A stretch of 64,000 nucleotides of DNA. Source: an uncultured bacterium (GTDB lineage: Bacteria; Fidelibacterota; Marinisomatia; Marinisomatales; UBA1611). Made by a program: the position numbers and the translations under genes. This document shows positions 49,433 through 59,600 of the stretch, piece by piece. Location: assembly GCA_913020665.1 (NCBI GenBank), contig CAJVZI010000001.1, forward strand, positions 26,604-90,603, read 5' to 3'. The first letter of the stretch is position 1, and each line of letters opens with the position of its first letter. Under the pieces are notes generated by a model, which worked only from the letters and a program-made list of their open reading frames with translations, had not been told where the DNA came from and searched no databases.

Positions 49433-50566
49433 ATGTACCTAGCTATACCTAAAGAAGATATCAATAACGAGTCTCGCGTAGCGGCCACACCAGGAACGGT
49501 GAAAGAGTTGATCAGTGCTGGACTAGATGTGTATGTGGAAACAGAAGCTGGGTCAAAATCATATATTAGTGACAAAGAGTATGAAGAGGCTGGAGCGAAT
49601 ATTATAGGCTCAGGGAATGAGATCCTATCGCAAGCAGATATAATTATAAAAGTTCTACCCCCTTCTGTTGAGCAGGTATCACAGATAAAACCAAATGCGA
49701 TCGTTATTTCACTATGCCAAACAACCAGAGAGTTAGATATTGTTAAGGCGATGAGAGATAGGTCTTTGACAAGTTTATCAATGCATCTCGTGCCAAGAAC
49801 AACGCTAGCTCAAAAAATGGATGCACTTTCATCACAGGCAAATATCGCTGGATATAAAGCAGTCTTAATGGCAGCTAGTAAGCTTAGCGTATATATGCCA
49901 CTGCTTATGACCGCAGCGGGAACGATCAGACCAGCAAAAGTTCTTATTTTAGGTGCCGGAGTAGCAGGTCTTCAAGCGATTGCGACTGCTAAACGCTTAG
50001 GAGCACATGTTGAGGCATTTGATGTCCGCCCTGTTGTCAAAGAGCAGGTTGAATCGCTAGGTGCAAAATTTATTGAGGTCGATTCCAGCGGTGATGAAGG
50101 AGTCGGTGAGGGTGGTTATGCCAAAGAGACCTCTGATGATTATAAACAACGACAGCAGCAATTGATCCATGAGCACATCAGTAAAGCAGATGTAGTGATA
50201 ACCACTGCGTTAATTCCAGGAAAACCCGCACCCATACTTATACCCACTTCTATGGTTGATGCTATGAAACCAGGATCGATCGTAATGGATCTCGCCTCTG
50301 AGAATGGAGGCAATTGTGAACTCACGCAAAAAGATGAGGTCATAGATTATAATGGTGTTACTATTGATGGGACATCAAATATTCCTGGAACCATGCCGGT
50401 CCATGCAAGTGAATTATATGCGAAAAATATTACAGCGCTGTTAACGTATATGATCAAAGATGGGCAGTTGGATCTAGACCTCGAGGACGAGATCATATCT
50501 GGGTCAATGTATACTCATAATGGTGAAATAACACATGAACAAACCAAAGATGCTTTAACTGGATAA
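49433..50566 (+). CDS. pntAA: NAD(P) transhydrogenase subunit alpha part 1 (PntAA)
   Basis: MYLAIPKEDINNESRVAATPGTVKEL, LGAGVAGLQAIATAKRLGAHVEAFDVRP, VVITTALIPGKPAPILI. Confidence 0.95.
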   Translation: MYLAIPKEDINNESRVAATPGTVKELISAGLDVYVETEAGSKSYISDKEYEEAGANIIGSGNEILSQADIIIKVLPPSVEQVSQIKPNAIVISLCQTTRELDIVKAMRDRSLTSLSMHLVPRTTLAQKMDALSSQANIAGYKAVLMAASKLSVYMPLLMTAAGTIRPAKVLILGAGVAGLQAIATAKRLGAHVEAFDVRPVVKEQVESLGAKFIEVDSSGDEGVGEGGYAKETSDDYKQRQQQLIHEHISKADVVITTALIPGKPAPILIPTSMVDAMKPGSIVMDLASENGGNCELTQKDEVIDYNGVTIDGTSNIPGTMPVHASELYAKNITALLTYMIKDGQLDLDLEDEIISGSMYTHNGEITHEQTKDALTG

Positions 50567-50568
50567 AT

Positions 50569-50838
50569 ATGGATATAAATATACTCACTGTTTTCATTCT
50601 CGCGATCTTTGTCGGTTTTGAGATCATTACCAAGGTTCCACCCACGCTTCATACACCACTAATGAGTGGGTCTAATGCTATATCAGGAATCGCGGTCGTT
50701 GGTGCGATCATCTCCACAAAGATCGATGGTGGAGTTGGTACATACCTTGGTCTTATTGCTGTGGTCTTTGCGACAATCAATGTAGTTGGTGGTTTTATGG
50801 TCACGGATAGAATGCTAAAAATGTTCAAGCGGAAATAA
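50569..50838 (+). CDS. pntAB: NAD(P) transhydrogenase subunit alpha TM part (PntAB)
   Basis: FVGFEIITKVPPTLHTPLMSGSNAISGIAVVGAII. Confidence 0.95.
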   Translation: MDINILTVFILAIFVGFEIITKVPPTLHTPLMSGSNAISGIAVVGAIISTKIDGGVGTYLGLIAVVFATINVVGGFMVTDRMLKMFKRK

Positions 50839-50846
50839 CGTACTAC

Positions 50847-52217
50847 ATGGCTTATTCTAATATATTCTACGTTCTAGCAGCTGTCCTATTTATTCTAGGG
50901 ATAAAGAAATTAAGCCATCCTAAAACAGCTCGGAATGGCAACTTTATCGCTGCCTCTGGCATGCTGATAGCCATACTAGCTACTCTCCTATCTTACGGTG
51001 CAATAGACCTTCAAATGATATTCATAGGAATGATCATCGGATCGATAATTGGTGCAACATTTGCTCTTAAAGTAGAGATGACACAAATGCCCCAAATGGT
51101 AGCAATTTTCAATGGGTTTGGTGGTAGTGCTTCAGCTCTTGTCGCCGCTGCTGAGTTTCTTAAGACAGGAGATGCAACAACATTCACATATAGTACAATA
51201 GTTATATCTATTTTTGTAGGGACCCTCACATTCACAGGAAGCTTTATTGCATTTGGGAAACTACAAGGATTTATCAGTGGACAACCGATCGTATTCCCTG
51301 GGCAACAATTAATAAATGCTTTGTTTGCATTGGCTCTCTTAGCAACGGGTTTCTTTATCGTCCAAGAGCCTAACCAAATGAACTACTTTTACGGTGTCAT
51401 TATTATCTCTGCGATCCTTGGCATTACACTTACCATACCGATCGGTGGTGCTGATATGCCAGTTGTCATATCTTTATTGAATTCTTACTCTGGCGTCGCT
51501 GCAGCAGCGACCGGATTTGTTCTCATGAATAATGGCTTGATCATTTCTGGAGCTTTAGTTGGCGCCTCTGGACTGATACTGACAAATATAATGTGTAAGG
51601 GGATGAATCGTTCTTTGGCGAATGTGATATTTGGCGCAGTTGGTCTTGAACAAGAATCATCTCAAGGTGGGTCAGAAAAACAGGTCACAATAAAAAGCTA
51701 TTCAACGGAAGAAGCTGCCATGATCTTTGATGCTGCAGAAAAAATAATTGTTGTACCAGGCTATGGACTAGCCGTTGCTCAAGCACAGCATGCTGTTAGA
51801 GAGGTTGCCGAATTTCTAGAGGGTAAAGATAAACAGGTGCTCTACGCCATTCATCCTGTAGCAGGGAGAATGCCTGGACATATGAACGTACTATTGGCAG
51901 AAGCCAATATTCCATATGAACAACTTAAAGACCTTGATGAGATCAATCCTGAATTTGAGGACTGCGATGTTGCTCTGGTACTAGGAGCGAATGATGTGGT
52001 CAACCCTGCAGCAAGGCATGACACCTCATCTCCTATCTATGGAATGCCTATTCTTGATGTAGATAAATCTAGAACGGTAATTATCAATAAAAGAACTATG
52101 AATACTGGTTTCGCTGGTATTCAAAATGAACTTTTTGGTTTTGATAATTCAATAATGGTATTTGGTGACGCGAAAGATATGCTACAACAGCTACTTAAAG
52201 ATCTAAAAGAGCTGTAA
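50847..52217 (+). CDS. pntB: NAD(P) transhydrogenase subunit beta
   Basis: FNGFGGSASALVAAAEF, GGADMPVVISLLNSYSGVAAAATGFVL, VPGYGLAVAQAQHAVREV, HPVAGRMPGHMNVLLAEA. Confidence 0.97.
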   Translation: MAYSNIFYVLAAVLFILGIKKLSHPKTARNGNFIAASGMLIAILATLLSYGAIDLQMIFIGMIIGSIIGATFALKVEMTQMPQMVAIFNGFGGSASALVAAAEFLKTGDATTFTYSTIVISIFVGTLTFTGSFIAFGKLQGFISGQPIVFPGQQLINALFALALLATGFFIVQEPNQMNYFYGVIIISAILGITLTIPIGGADMPVVISLLNSYSGVAAAATGFVLMNNGLIISGALVGASGLILTNIMCKGMNRSLANVIFGAVGLEQESSQGGSEKQVTIKSYSTEEAAMIFDAAEKIIVVPGYGLAVAQAQHAVREVAEFLEGKDKQVLYAIHPVAGRMPGHMNVLLAEANIPYEQLKDLDEINPEFEDCDVALVLGANDVVNPAARHDTSSPIYGMPILDVDKSRTVIINKRTMNTGFAGIQNELFGFDNSIMVFGDAKDMLQQLLKDLKEL

Positions 52218-52238
52218 TTATTTTATAATCTAAATTAC

Positions 52239-53273
52239 TTATATCTTTTCTTTAGCGGGATCTATTTTAACTTTTGAAGAACTAGAGTATAGTCCAAGAG
52301 CAATATATTTTTCACAGACCGCCTCAGCATAATCCTCTGAAAAGTATTTACCGACCTTAAAGACGCGACCTCCTCTCGATTCAACGATCTCAAGTTCAGG
52401 TAATAATTCCCTTACAGCTTCCATTTGCTGATCTCCCTGTGGTACAATGCTTACCTCAAACATTTCCATCTCTCCACCTTTCTCTTGGCTTACGTAATGA
52501 GATATCATGCCTGTGAATTCTGCTACTGCCATTGCTTCCTCTTCTGTAACCTCATCATCTGCTTCGGCCATTAAATTAATTAGGTCCACAAGTCCTTCTG
52601 CTACTTCGGTATCAGGACCCTCATCTAGATATGATTGTACCAGACCCTTTAGTTCAACCAGATTAGTAACCTCTTGGGGTTTACCAGGTGTTAGATCTGG
52701 AACATCAATACCCCATTTCTCAGAAAATTGATTGATAAGATCGATCTCTTCTTGCGCGATATCATCATCAATAGCAGCTAATTTATTCAAGATATCAATG
52801 ATCTTTCTGGCGCCTTTTGGCCTGATCATATCAGATATAAGGTCACCAGATTCCTTACCCTCCAATTTTAAAGCACGTCCAAGGAGTGTAAAAAAACCAA
52901 CACCTCTATTTTTATCTACAAAGTATCCTGTACCTATCAATGTAAATACAGTTGCAAGAAAAAGAGCTATAACACTTTTTGCTGCGTTAAAATAATCATT
53001 GGTGATGATCAAAGCATTTAATAGGAATGGAAAACCAACAACAAAACCAAGCATTGCTGCAACTATTGAGATACTGTTGGCGACCTCTTCATTCTTTCTA
53101 CGCTTCCATATCTTATTGACTGTCAAATATCCTTTGATCAGAGAAAATACTAAAGCACCAGAAACTAAAAAGGTTAGCAATTTTTCAAACCATGTCATGC
53201 TCGCGCCCTCAGATGCAAAAACTGCACTGATAATGATAAAATGAGCTAATATGATTCTATAGTAAGTAGACAT
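52239..53273 (-). CDS. membrane protein with PQ-loop-like N-terminal region, two TerB-like segments and a possible SPOR-like C-terminus
   Basis: KIWKRRKNEEVANSISIVAAMLGFVVGFP; ILNKLAAIDDDIAQEEIDLINQFSEKWGI and LINLMAEADDEVTEEEAMAVAEF; FEVSIVPQGDQ...GRVFKVGKYFSEDYAEAVCEKYIALG. Confidence 0.5.
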   Translation of the reverse strand: MSTYYRIILAHFIIISAVFASEGASMTWFEKLLTFLVSGALVFSLIKGYLTVNKIWKRRKNEEVANSISIVAAMLGFVVGFPFLLNALIITNDYFNAAKSVIALFLATVFTLIGTGYFVDKNRGVGFFTLLGRALKLEGKESGDLISDMIRPKGARKIIDILNKLAAIDDDIAQEEIDLINQFSEKWGIDVPDLTPGKPQEVTNLVELKGLVQSYLDEGPDTEVAEGLVDLINLMAEADDEVTEEEAMAVAEFTGMISHYVSQEKGGEMEMFEVSIVPQGDQQMEAVRELLPELEIVESRGGRVFKVGKYFSEDYAEAVCEKYIALGLYSSSSKVKIDPAKEKI

Positions 53274-53388
53274 AATTTTAGTTATTGATCAATATTAAAG
53301 CCTGATAAAAAAACCATCGATTCATTAGAGATTTAAATCTAATTCACCCGGAAAAAATAAAAAATACCCTTAGAAACTCAAATAGTAA

Positions 53389-53880
53389 TTATTTAGCTCT
53401 TTTTGATCCTCTGTAGATAAACCAATCATCGCTTGTGATCTCATGATAATAGTTAGCCTCTGCTAGTAATATCTTAGCAGTATTTTGCTTGACCGCAGCG
53501 ATCTCAACTCGAACTCCCTCAGCTTTAAGGTGAACAACTAATTCTACAAAGTCTGAATCGCCAGACATGATAATAATGGTGTCCACCTTTGATGCTAATT
53601 GAGTAGCTTTTATTGATAGTGGAATATCAGCAGATTTATGGCATGGAACCACTGAACCATAATAATTTTGATGTAGTCTTTCGGCAAATTTATCAGAAAT
53701 GGATTTCCCTTCTCGAAAATAGATCAGTCTGTTCAATCCCCTACCATCCAAAAGTTTAGGTATCAACTGATCAAAATTGATCATTGCCTTAGGATTTTTG
53801 GACATTTCATGAATGCTTCTTTCAATGTTGTTACCATCGCATAAAATAGCAACAGATTGATTGATCAATATATCAGACAT
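53389..53880 (-). CDS. NYN domain (LabA/DUF88-like) putative nuclease
   Basis: SVAILCDGNNIERSI...KVDTIIIMSGDSDFVELVVHLKAEGVRVEIAAV; start chosen at MSDILINQS, 1 nt after upstream small ORF stop (TAATATG). Confidence 0.85.
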   Translation of the reverse strand: MSDILINQSVAILCDGNNIERSIHEMSKNPKAMINFDQLIPKLLDGRGLNRLIYFREGKSISDKFAERLHQNYYGSVVPCHKSADIPLSIKATQLASKVDTIIIMSGDSDFVELVVHLKAEGVRVEIAAVKQNTAKILLAEANYYHEITSDDWFIYRGSKRAK

Positions 53881-53881
53881 A

Positions 53882-54079
53882 TTACTCGCTCCTTTTTTCA
53901 ACGATCTCGTAGAACAAGCTCACTGATTCTTCTCTTTCAATATTAAACTTTCTTTTACAAAAGTGATAAACGATATCCTCAACAAAGTCCTCATATTCAT
54001 CCTTAGAGTATAGGTCTAAGATCGTCTCAAGGTATTCTTCTAGTTCGGCTCTTTGTGATTCGTTAAGTGATATGATAAT
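53882..54079 (-). CDS. small acidic ORF (65 aa) coupled to NYN gene; non-canonical (ATT) start proposed
   Basis: Minus strand IIISLNESQRAELEEYLETILDLYSKDEYEDFVEDIVYHFCKRKFNIEREESVSLFYEIVEKRSE*; stop abuts NYN ATG; SD-like GAGGGA upstream; no in-frame ATG/GTG/TTG at the 5' end. Confidence 0.45.
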   Translation of the reverse strand: MIISLNESQRAELEEYLETILDLYSKDEYEDFVEDIVYHFCKRKFNIEREESVSLFYEIVEKRSE

Positions 54080-54108
54080 TTCCCTCGCGCTAATTTAACA
54101 CTTTATTA

Positions 54109-54196
54109 GGAGAGATGGCAGAGTCTGGCTGAATGCGCTGCACTCGAAATGCAGTGTACCCTATGGGTACCGGGGGTTCGAATCCCTCTCTCTCCG
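54109..54196 (+). tRNA. tRNA-Ser (CGA)
   Basis: GGAGAGA/TCTCTCC acceptor, CTGCA-CTCGAAA-TGCAG anticodon arm (CGA at 54145-54147), long variable arm GTACCCTATGGGTAC, GGTTCGAATCC T-loop; no encoded CCA. Confidence 0.95.
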
Positions 54197-54294
54197 CAAT
54201 ATTTATATTATTGAAGAATAACTGAGACATGTTGTGAATATATTTGACCCGCAATTATATTCTACATACCTAAGATGAGGTTTAAATTAATATT

Positions 54295-54822
54295 ATGAAA
54301 AATTTAATATGGATCTGTGTTGCTATTATTTGTGTTAACTGTGATTCTGGAACAGGTAGCAATGATTCAAATGAAACAAATACGAATGCTCTGAGTGTTG
54401 GTGATGCATTTTCAGGTTTTGAGAACCTGAGTATATGTGCGAATGATAATATAGAATACGATTATAGTGATGATTCTAAAGTGATATTGCTTAGTCTTTT
54501 TGCATCCTGGTGTGCAACGTGCCAAGGACATGTTTCAAGCCTTGAGTCGTTACATCAACAGTATTCTGATCAGGGTCTTCTTGTGCTAGCCGCAGGTAAA
54601 GATATGGGAAATCCTTATACATGTGAATCATGGGTAACAGAATTTGGTGCTAGTTATATTATCGCAAATGATAATACTGGAGAAATAGAGCAACAATTCT
54701 CTATTGACGGTCAAGTACCTTATCACGTGCTTATCGATAAAAGTCGGACAGTGCGATTCAGTGCCAGCGGCTATGACCAAAGCACTCTGGAAGCTCTGAT
54801 CCAAACCACCCTTGCAGAGTAG
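54295..54822 (+). CDS. TlpA/thioredoxin-like lipoprotein
   Basis: CVNCDSG lipobox; LLSLFASWCATCQGHVSSLESLHQQY...VPYHVLIDKSRTVRFSASGYD. Confidence 0.85.
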   Translation: MKNLIWICVAIICVNCDSGTGSNDSNETNTNALSVGDAFSGFENLSICANDNIEYDYSDDSKVILLSLFASWCATCQGHVSSLESLHQQYSDQGLLVLAAGKDMGNPYTCESWVTEFGASYIIANDNTGEIEQQFSIDGQVPYHVLIDKSRTVRFSASGYDQSTLEALIQTTLAE

Positions 54823-54825
54823 AAA

Positions 54826-55005
54826 ATGAAAGTAAAAGTATTTGAAATTGTAAAAAGTGGACTTGCACCATTAAGTGAAGAGATCGAATCGATTATTCAA
54901 AACTGGCTAGATGAAAATAATGAGATCGAGATCGTTAGCACATCCCAATCACAGCATTTAAGAGAAAATACAGTATTTGTTACCGTATTCTATCATATGA
55001 AATGA
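54826..55005 (+). CDS. small hypothetical protein (59 aa)
   Basis: Below ORF-track length cutoff: MKVKVFEIVKSGLAPLSEEIESIIQNWLDENNEIEIVSTSQSQHLRENTVFVTVFYHMK*, ATG 3 nt after the TlpA-like stop. Confidence 0.6.
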   Translation: MKVKVFEIVKSGLAPLSEEIESIIQNWLDENNEIEIVSTSQSQHLRENTVFVTVFYHMK

Positions 55006-55045
55006 CCTTGTTTATTTAAAGCTAATTTTATTAAATGAGAACATT

Positions 55046-55429
55046 ATGAAAAACAAAATCCCAATTATTTTAATTTCTGTTTTTACCGTTAACATAATAT
55101 ATGCAGGCTGTGGCGCGTGTAATGTTGATAACAAAAAGGCTGAGAGCCCAATAGGTGAGTTTGTTACTTCACTGAGTGAAAATGGTACAGTGGATGGAAT
55201 GGTCCTAGCTTCATGCGGAATGTGTAATTTTGGAATGAGGAACAAAGATTGTAGCCTTGCCATACAAATAAGTGATAAAGCATATAATGTCAAAGGTACT
55301 GATATCGATGACCATGGCGATTCTCATGCTAAAGATGGATTTTGTAATGCTATAAGAGTTGCTAAGGTATCTGGTAAAGTGAAGAAAAATATGTTTTTAG
55401 CTGATTCTTTTGAATTGCAAAAGCATTGA
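55046..55429 (+). CDS. DUF6370-like secreted Cys-rich protein
   Basis: ASCGMCNFGMRNKDCSLAIQISDKAYNVKGTDIDDHGDSHAKDGFCNAIRVAKVSGKV. Confidence 0.7.
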   Translation: MKNKIPIILISVFTVNIIYAGCGACNVDNKKAESPIGEFVTSLSENGTVDGMVLASCGMCNFGMRNKDCSLAIQISDKAYNVKGTDIDDHGDSHAKDGFCNAIRVAKVSGKVKKNMFLADSFELQKH

Positions 55430-55443
55430 TATCAAATAAAAAC

Positions 55444-55911
55444 TTAATCACGTCGGGATCGAAAGAAATCTTTCAATAGCATAGAGCATTGCTCTTCCAT
55501 TATACCGCCTTTTACCGCAGTAATGCTCTCTAATCGCTTATCTCCGCAAAGTTGATATAAAGATCCGCAACAACCTTTTTTATCATCATAGGAGCCAAAT
55601 ACAAGCTTCGAGACCCTTGCATTTATTATAGCACCTGCGCACATTGGGCAGGGTTCTTTTGTCACATATAGGCTACACCCATTCAAACGCCAATCTCCTA
55701 GGGTTCCTGCAGCAGCGGTAATGGCTATGATCTCAGCATGTGCAGTAGGATCATTCAGTCTTTCTCTTTGGTTGTATCCTTGGCCAATGATCCTATTGTC
55801 TTTTACAACAATTGCACCTACAGGGACCTCACCTTCAGAGAATGCTTTCTCAGCTAAACGAAGTGCCTTTTTGATCCAATCTTGGTTTGAATAATTGATA
55901 GAATAGATTAT
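55444..55911 (-). CDS. tadA: tRNA-specific adenosine deaminase / nucleoside deaminase (non-AUG start inferred)
   Basis: Track ORF starts internally at 55686; frame extends upstream: NQDWIKKALRLAEKAFSEGEVPVGAIVVKDNRIIGQGYNQRERLNDPTAHAEIIAITAAAGTLGDWRLNGCSLYVTKEPCPMCAGAI. HAE and PCPMC motifs both needed; no ATG/GTG/TTG between in-frame stop (55914-55912) and HAE motif. Confidence 0.88.
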   Translation of the reverse strand: MIYSINYSNQDWIKKALRLAEKAFSEGEVPVGAIVVKDNRIIGQGYNQRERLNDPTAHAEIIAITAAAGTLGDWRLNGCSLYVTKEPCPMCAGAIINARVSKLVFGSYDDKKGCCGSLYQLCGDKRLESITAVKGGIMEEQCSMLLKDFFRSRRD

Positions 55912-55919
55912 TTAATGAT

Positions 55920-56696
55920 TTACTGGCAATATCCGCCACCTTGCCCATCATTCTCAGTACATTTGAGTCCATTTTCACCATTTGTACTTGCCAATTGTGT
56001 CTGCAAGATAGATAAATGGTTCGCAAGATATGTCCTACCAGAAATAGTCGTATGATCATAGTTTAGTGGATATTCATCAGTTAATGGATTACCACTGTTA
56101 TCCACTTCACCATTCGGTATTTGAGAGCCATCTTGTGTGTTTAGATCATTATAGACCTGATTGATAGAGGACTGGCAATTAGCAAAGAGACCTAGGCGGT
56201 ACTCTGAAACGGCCAGTATGAGTCTCACATCTAATTGATTGATATCAGTTTTATGACAAAAACACCAGTCTGGGTCACCAATTTCCGCATTCTGATTTCC
56301 AAAGAAATATGTCTCTGCAAAGAGACGTGCATTATCATCATCTCCAATTGCATTATAACCGAAACTCAAACCAGCATAAAAATCTAAAATATTCTCAAAT
56401 GATGATGAATCCCTAGAAAGGTATTCATTAAAGTAAAATACTGATGAATCTGCTTGCCTTAGATGTCCCATGGTCCAACCTACACCATTATATGCATCCG
56501 AGTGAGATGAGTCTTCCTTTATAGCGGTTGTGAACCAATCAAGTGCATCAACATATTCTCCGGCTTCATAAAGATTCCAGCCATAGCTTGACATATCATT
56601 ATCCGTGGGAATCACCTCTCCTCTACAACCTGACAGAAATAGTGCTGTAAAAGTTAATGCAACTAGTAAAAAATAGGTTTTTATACGATCGATCAT
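55920..56696 (-). CDS. TPR-like lipoprotein
   Basis: LFLSGCRGEVIPTDND lipobox; SYGWNLYEAGEYVDALDWFTTAIKEDSSHSDAYNGVGWTMGHL TPR-like. Confidence 0.7.
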   Translation of the reverse strand: MIDRIKTYFLLVALTFTALFLSGCRGEVIPTDNDMSSYGWNLYEAGEYVDALDWFTTAIKEDSSHSDAYNGVGWTMGHLRQADSSVFYFNEYLSRDSSSFENILDFYAGLSFGYNAIGDDDNARLFAETYFFGNQNAEIGDPDWCFCHKTDINQLDVRLILAVSEYRLGLFANCQSSINQVYNDLNTQDGSQIPNGEVDNSGNPLTDEYPLNYDHTTISGRTYLANHLSILQTQLASTNGENGLKCTENDGQGGGYCQ

Positions 56697-59600
56697 TTCA
56701 TTAACATCATTTTCTTGTTCTTGACAATACCTGTTTTGGTGCTAAGCTGTATAAAATAGACACCTGAGGACATTTGCTGTCCAAATTTATCATAGCCATC
56801 CCACTGGACCTTGAATTGTCCGATCTGATCTTGGTCTTTTACCAACGTGAGAATCTGCTGACCAAGAAGGTTGTATATATTGATGGTAACATTCTGACTT
56901 AGTCCATCAAGGAGACCAATATCGTACATGATCGTCGTTGTAGGATTGAATGGGTTTGGATAATTCTGATGAATATTTGTTTGCTCAGGTACAATAATTG
57001 TTTTAGGCCCTAGTCTAAAATAACCTGACTCCTCCGAGAGAGTAAATATTTCACTTTCTAGTGTCAAAGATGGTAGTTCTTCCCATGTCACGCCATTCTT
57101 TCTTCTATAGATTGCAAGATCTTCCCTCTCGCTTGCAAATCTAACCTCAATAGGTTGATTAAAACTAAAATTCTCATTGCCCAATACATAGGAAGCTTGA
57201 TCATAAAAGTTTGCCTCAAATAGAGTTGAATCAGCGATCAGAAATGGTTGATCATAAGAGATAGCTCCTGGATCACCTATGATAGTGAATCGCCCATCAT
57301 AGCTTGAACCATACCAACGCCCTGCCGCACGCCCTGCTGCTAAAGCAAATGTTTCACTAATGGTCGTATCACCAACACTGGCATTGGCATATATATCGAT
57401 CGAATAGTTTCCTGATGATTCAAAACTAAGATCTCCTGTGTAAGTATATGCTGCAATAGTATCAAGAGAAACATCCTGATTCTGAACCTCCATAGATAGG
57501 TTCACAGTTTTAGATACAGTGTCCGTAACTATGACCTGTAAAAATTTACTAAAGGCATTATTCTGCACCACAGATACTGCAAGATGTGGGCGCACTACTC
57601 TTAAAATATCCAGCTTAAATGTTGAAGAGTCTGAGGATTCTTCATCAGAGACCACAACCTGTATCATGGCCTCATTTGAGAACAATGGTTGAGGAGTAAA
57701 TGTTACCGAGTCCCCGAGACTGTTTGATGCAAAGGTAGAGGGACTTATAGTGATCATATCTTCATTTGTAAGTGCAGTTATGGTAAAGGTTAATGATGTA
57801 TCATCTATATCGGATGTAAATGAGCCAAATTCCAATGTAATAGAGTCATTTTCAACAACCTCAATATCTGGTAGGTCAGATAAAATTGGCGGATCATTCT
57901 TTGCTGTGACATTAGCAATAACAGTATCTCTTGCCTCAGCTCCACCAATATCTTGTGCAATAAAGATTATTCGATGATTATCTCCATAATAATTAGAGTC
58001 ACTTGAAAATGTAGCAATAACAGAATCAGGGGCTCCCTCATATTGCTGAATTCCAATTGAAACAGACATGAGAGGATTTGTTCTACTGTTATTGATTAGT
58101 TGTATTGTCTCTGAAGACATATTAGATCCTACTGATGCAGCATCATTAATGTTAAAGCCTAAATATTCTCTAGATAATCTTGCATTGATATCCCAAGGAG
58201 TATTTGGTCCGACCACCACTTGTCCTAATGGATAATCCTCATCTAGTTGTGATGTATCAAGTATCACTGCAGACCAAAAGATCTCCGTAGTAATGATATT
58301 ATCAACATCAGAAATATAACGACTGAGATTCAGTGTCACCGGTTCGATCTGGTCTTCTTCCCACTGTTTAATGTTATCTGGCTCTTGGATTACAAAGACT
58401 GGTGTATCATTCACGGCATTGACCGTCAAAGGAAGTTGAAATGTGTCAGCCAATGCGTATGCATCTGTTGCAATGATCTGAATTGTATAGGTTCCTGTAT
58501 CATCCTGAGTAGGCGTCCATGTCATTGCGCCGATAGAATCGATAGATACAGAACCAATAGCCGAGTCACCAACAGTCCTAACAGTACTTGCCTGATATGT
58601 AAATGAATCGCCTTGCATCACATTGAGATCAAGGTCGGTGAGTTGGACTGTATCGGTCCAGAAAAGATCCTCATTCAATACGGCATTAGTGAGAGAAAGT
58701 ATAATTGGATTCGAATTATATCTAAGGAGCGTATCAGTAACCAATGTATCTGATATATTTCCTGCAACATCAAAGGCTCTTATATGGCCTACATAAGGAG
58801 TATTATGCTCTAGGAACAACTCTTGCGTAAATGTTGTCGTGCTCGACGTAAGCGTATCCCAGCCATAAAGTATAGAACCTACATTTGTAGATGTATCTAT
58901 CTTTAAAATTGATACTTCATAGCGGTCTAATCCTGATTCATCCTCGTCCGATTCTTCAAATGCAGTCCATTGAATATCGACCTGGTCACTTGAGAAAAGG
59001 GTATCCCCGGCAACAAAACTACCACCAGAGACCTGTCCAGTTCCTGGGGCAGTTGGATCATATGCTAATCTCGTCCCACTAGTTGTTCCATTGGTGATAT
59101 TACCATGGCGATCCACGATTCTTGCTCTTACAGCAAGTGAGTCACCTGTCATCAGATCACTTCCTGGTGGCATGACGGCATATAATGAATCAATATTTCT
59201 ATAAAATTGCTCTGCAGGTCCAGATTCGACCAAGGAATCATTTGGCCCAGGAGTTACCCAAGCACTTCCTCGATTTAAATTATAAAATTGCATTTGTACA
59301 TACCCGCCATAGAATAATGTTGAATCTTCTACATAGGTTTGTACTGGTACCTGCACACCTAAGGTATCAGTTATACCAGTGATCCATCCCTGTACTGGAT
59401 TAGGTCCATGTACACTTATAAGACCAGTTTCAAAATCAGCTGGGGGCATATTATCTACCACGAATAAAGCATCATTAATTTGGCTAGTAACGGCATTATT
59501 TGAACGATCTTCAGCAACCAACTCAAAATCAATCAAACCATCATCATAAACAGAATCAGATAATGTGACCTCAAAAACCCATATGGAATCTCCATTACTT

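Noticed and set aside
49345-49575. 76-aa minus ORF over the pntAA start
   Set aside because: Antisense to the conserved PntAA N-terminus; no domain.
55850-56059. 69-aa minus ORF overlapping tadA 5' end and TPR gene 3' end
   Set aside because: Out of frame with both well-supported genes; considered as a frameshifted tadA start but no supporting homology in its upstream part.
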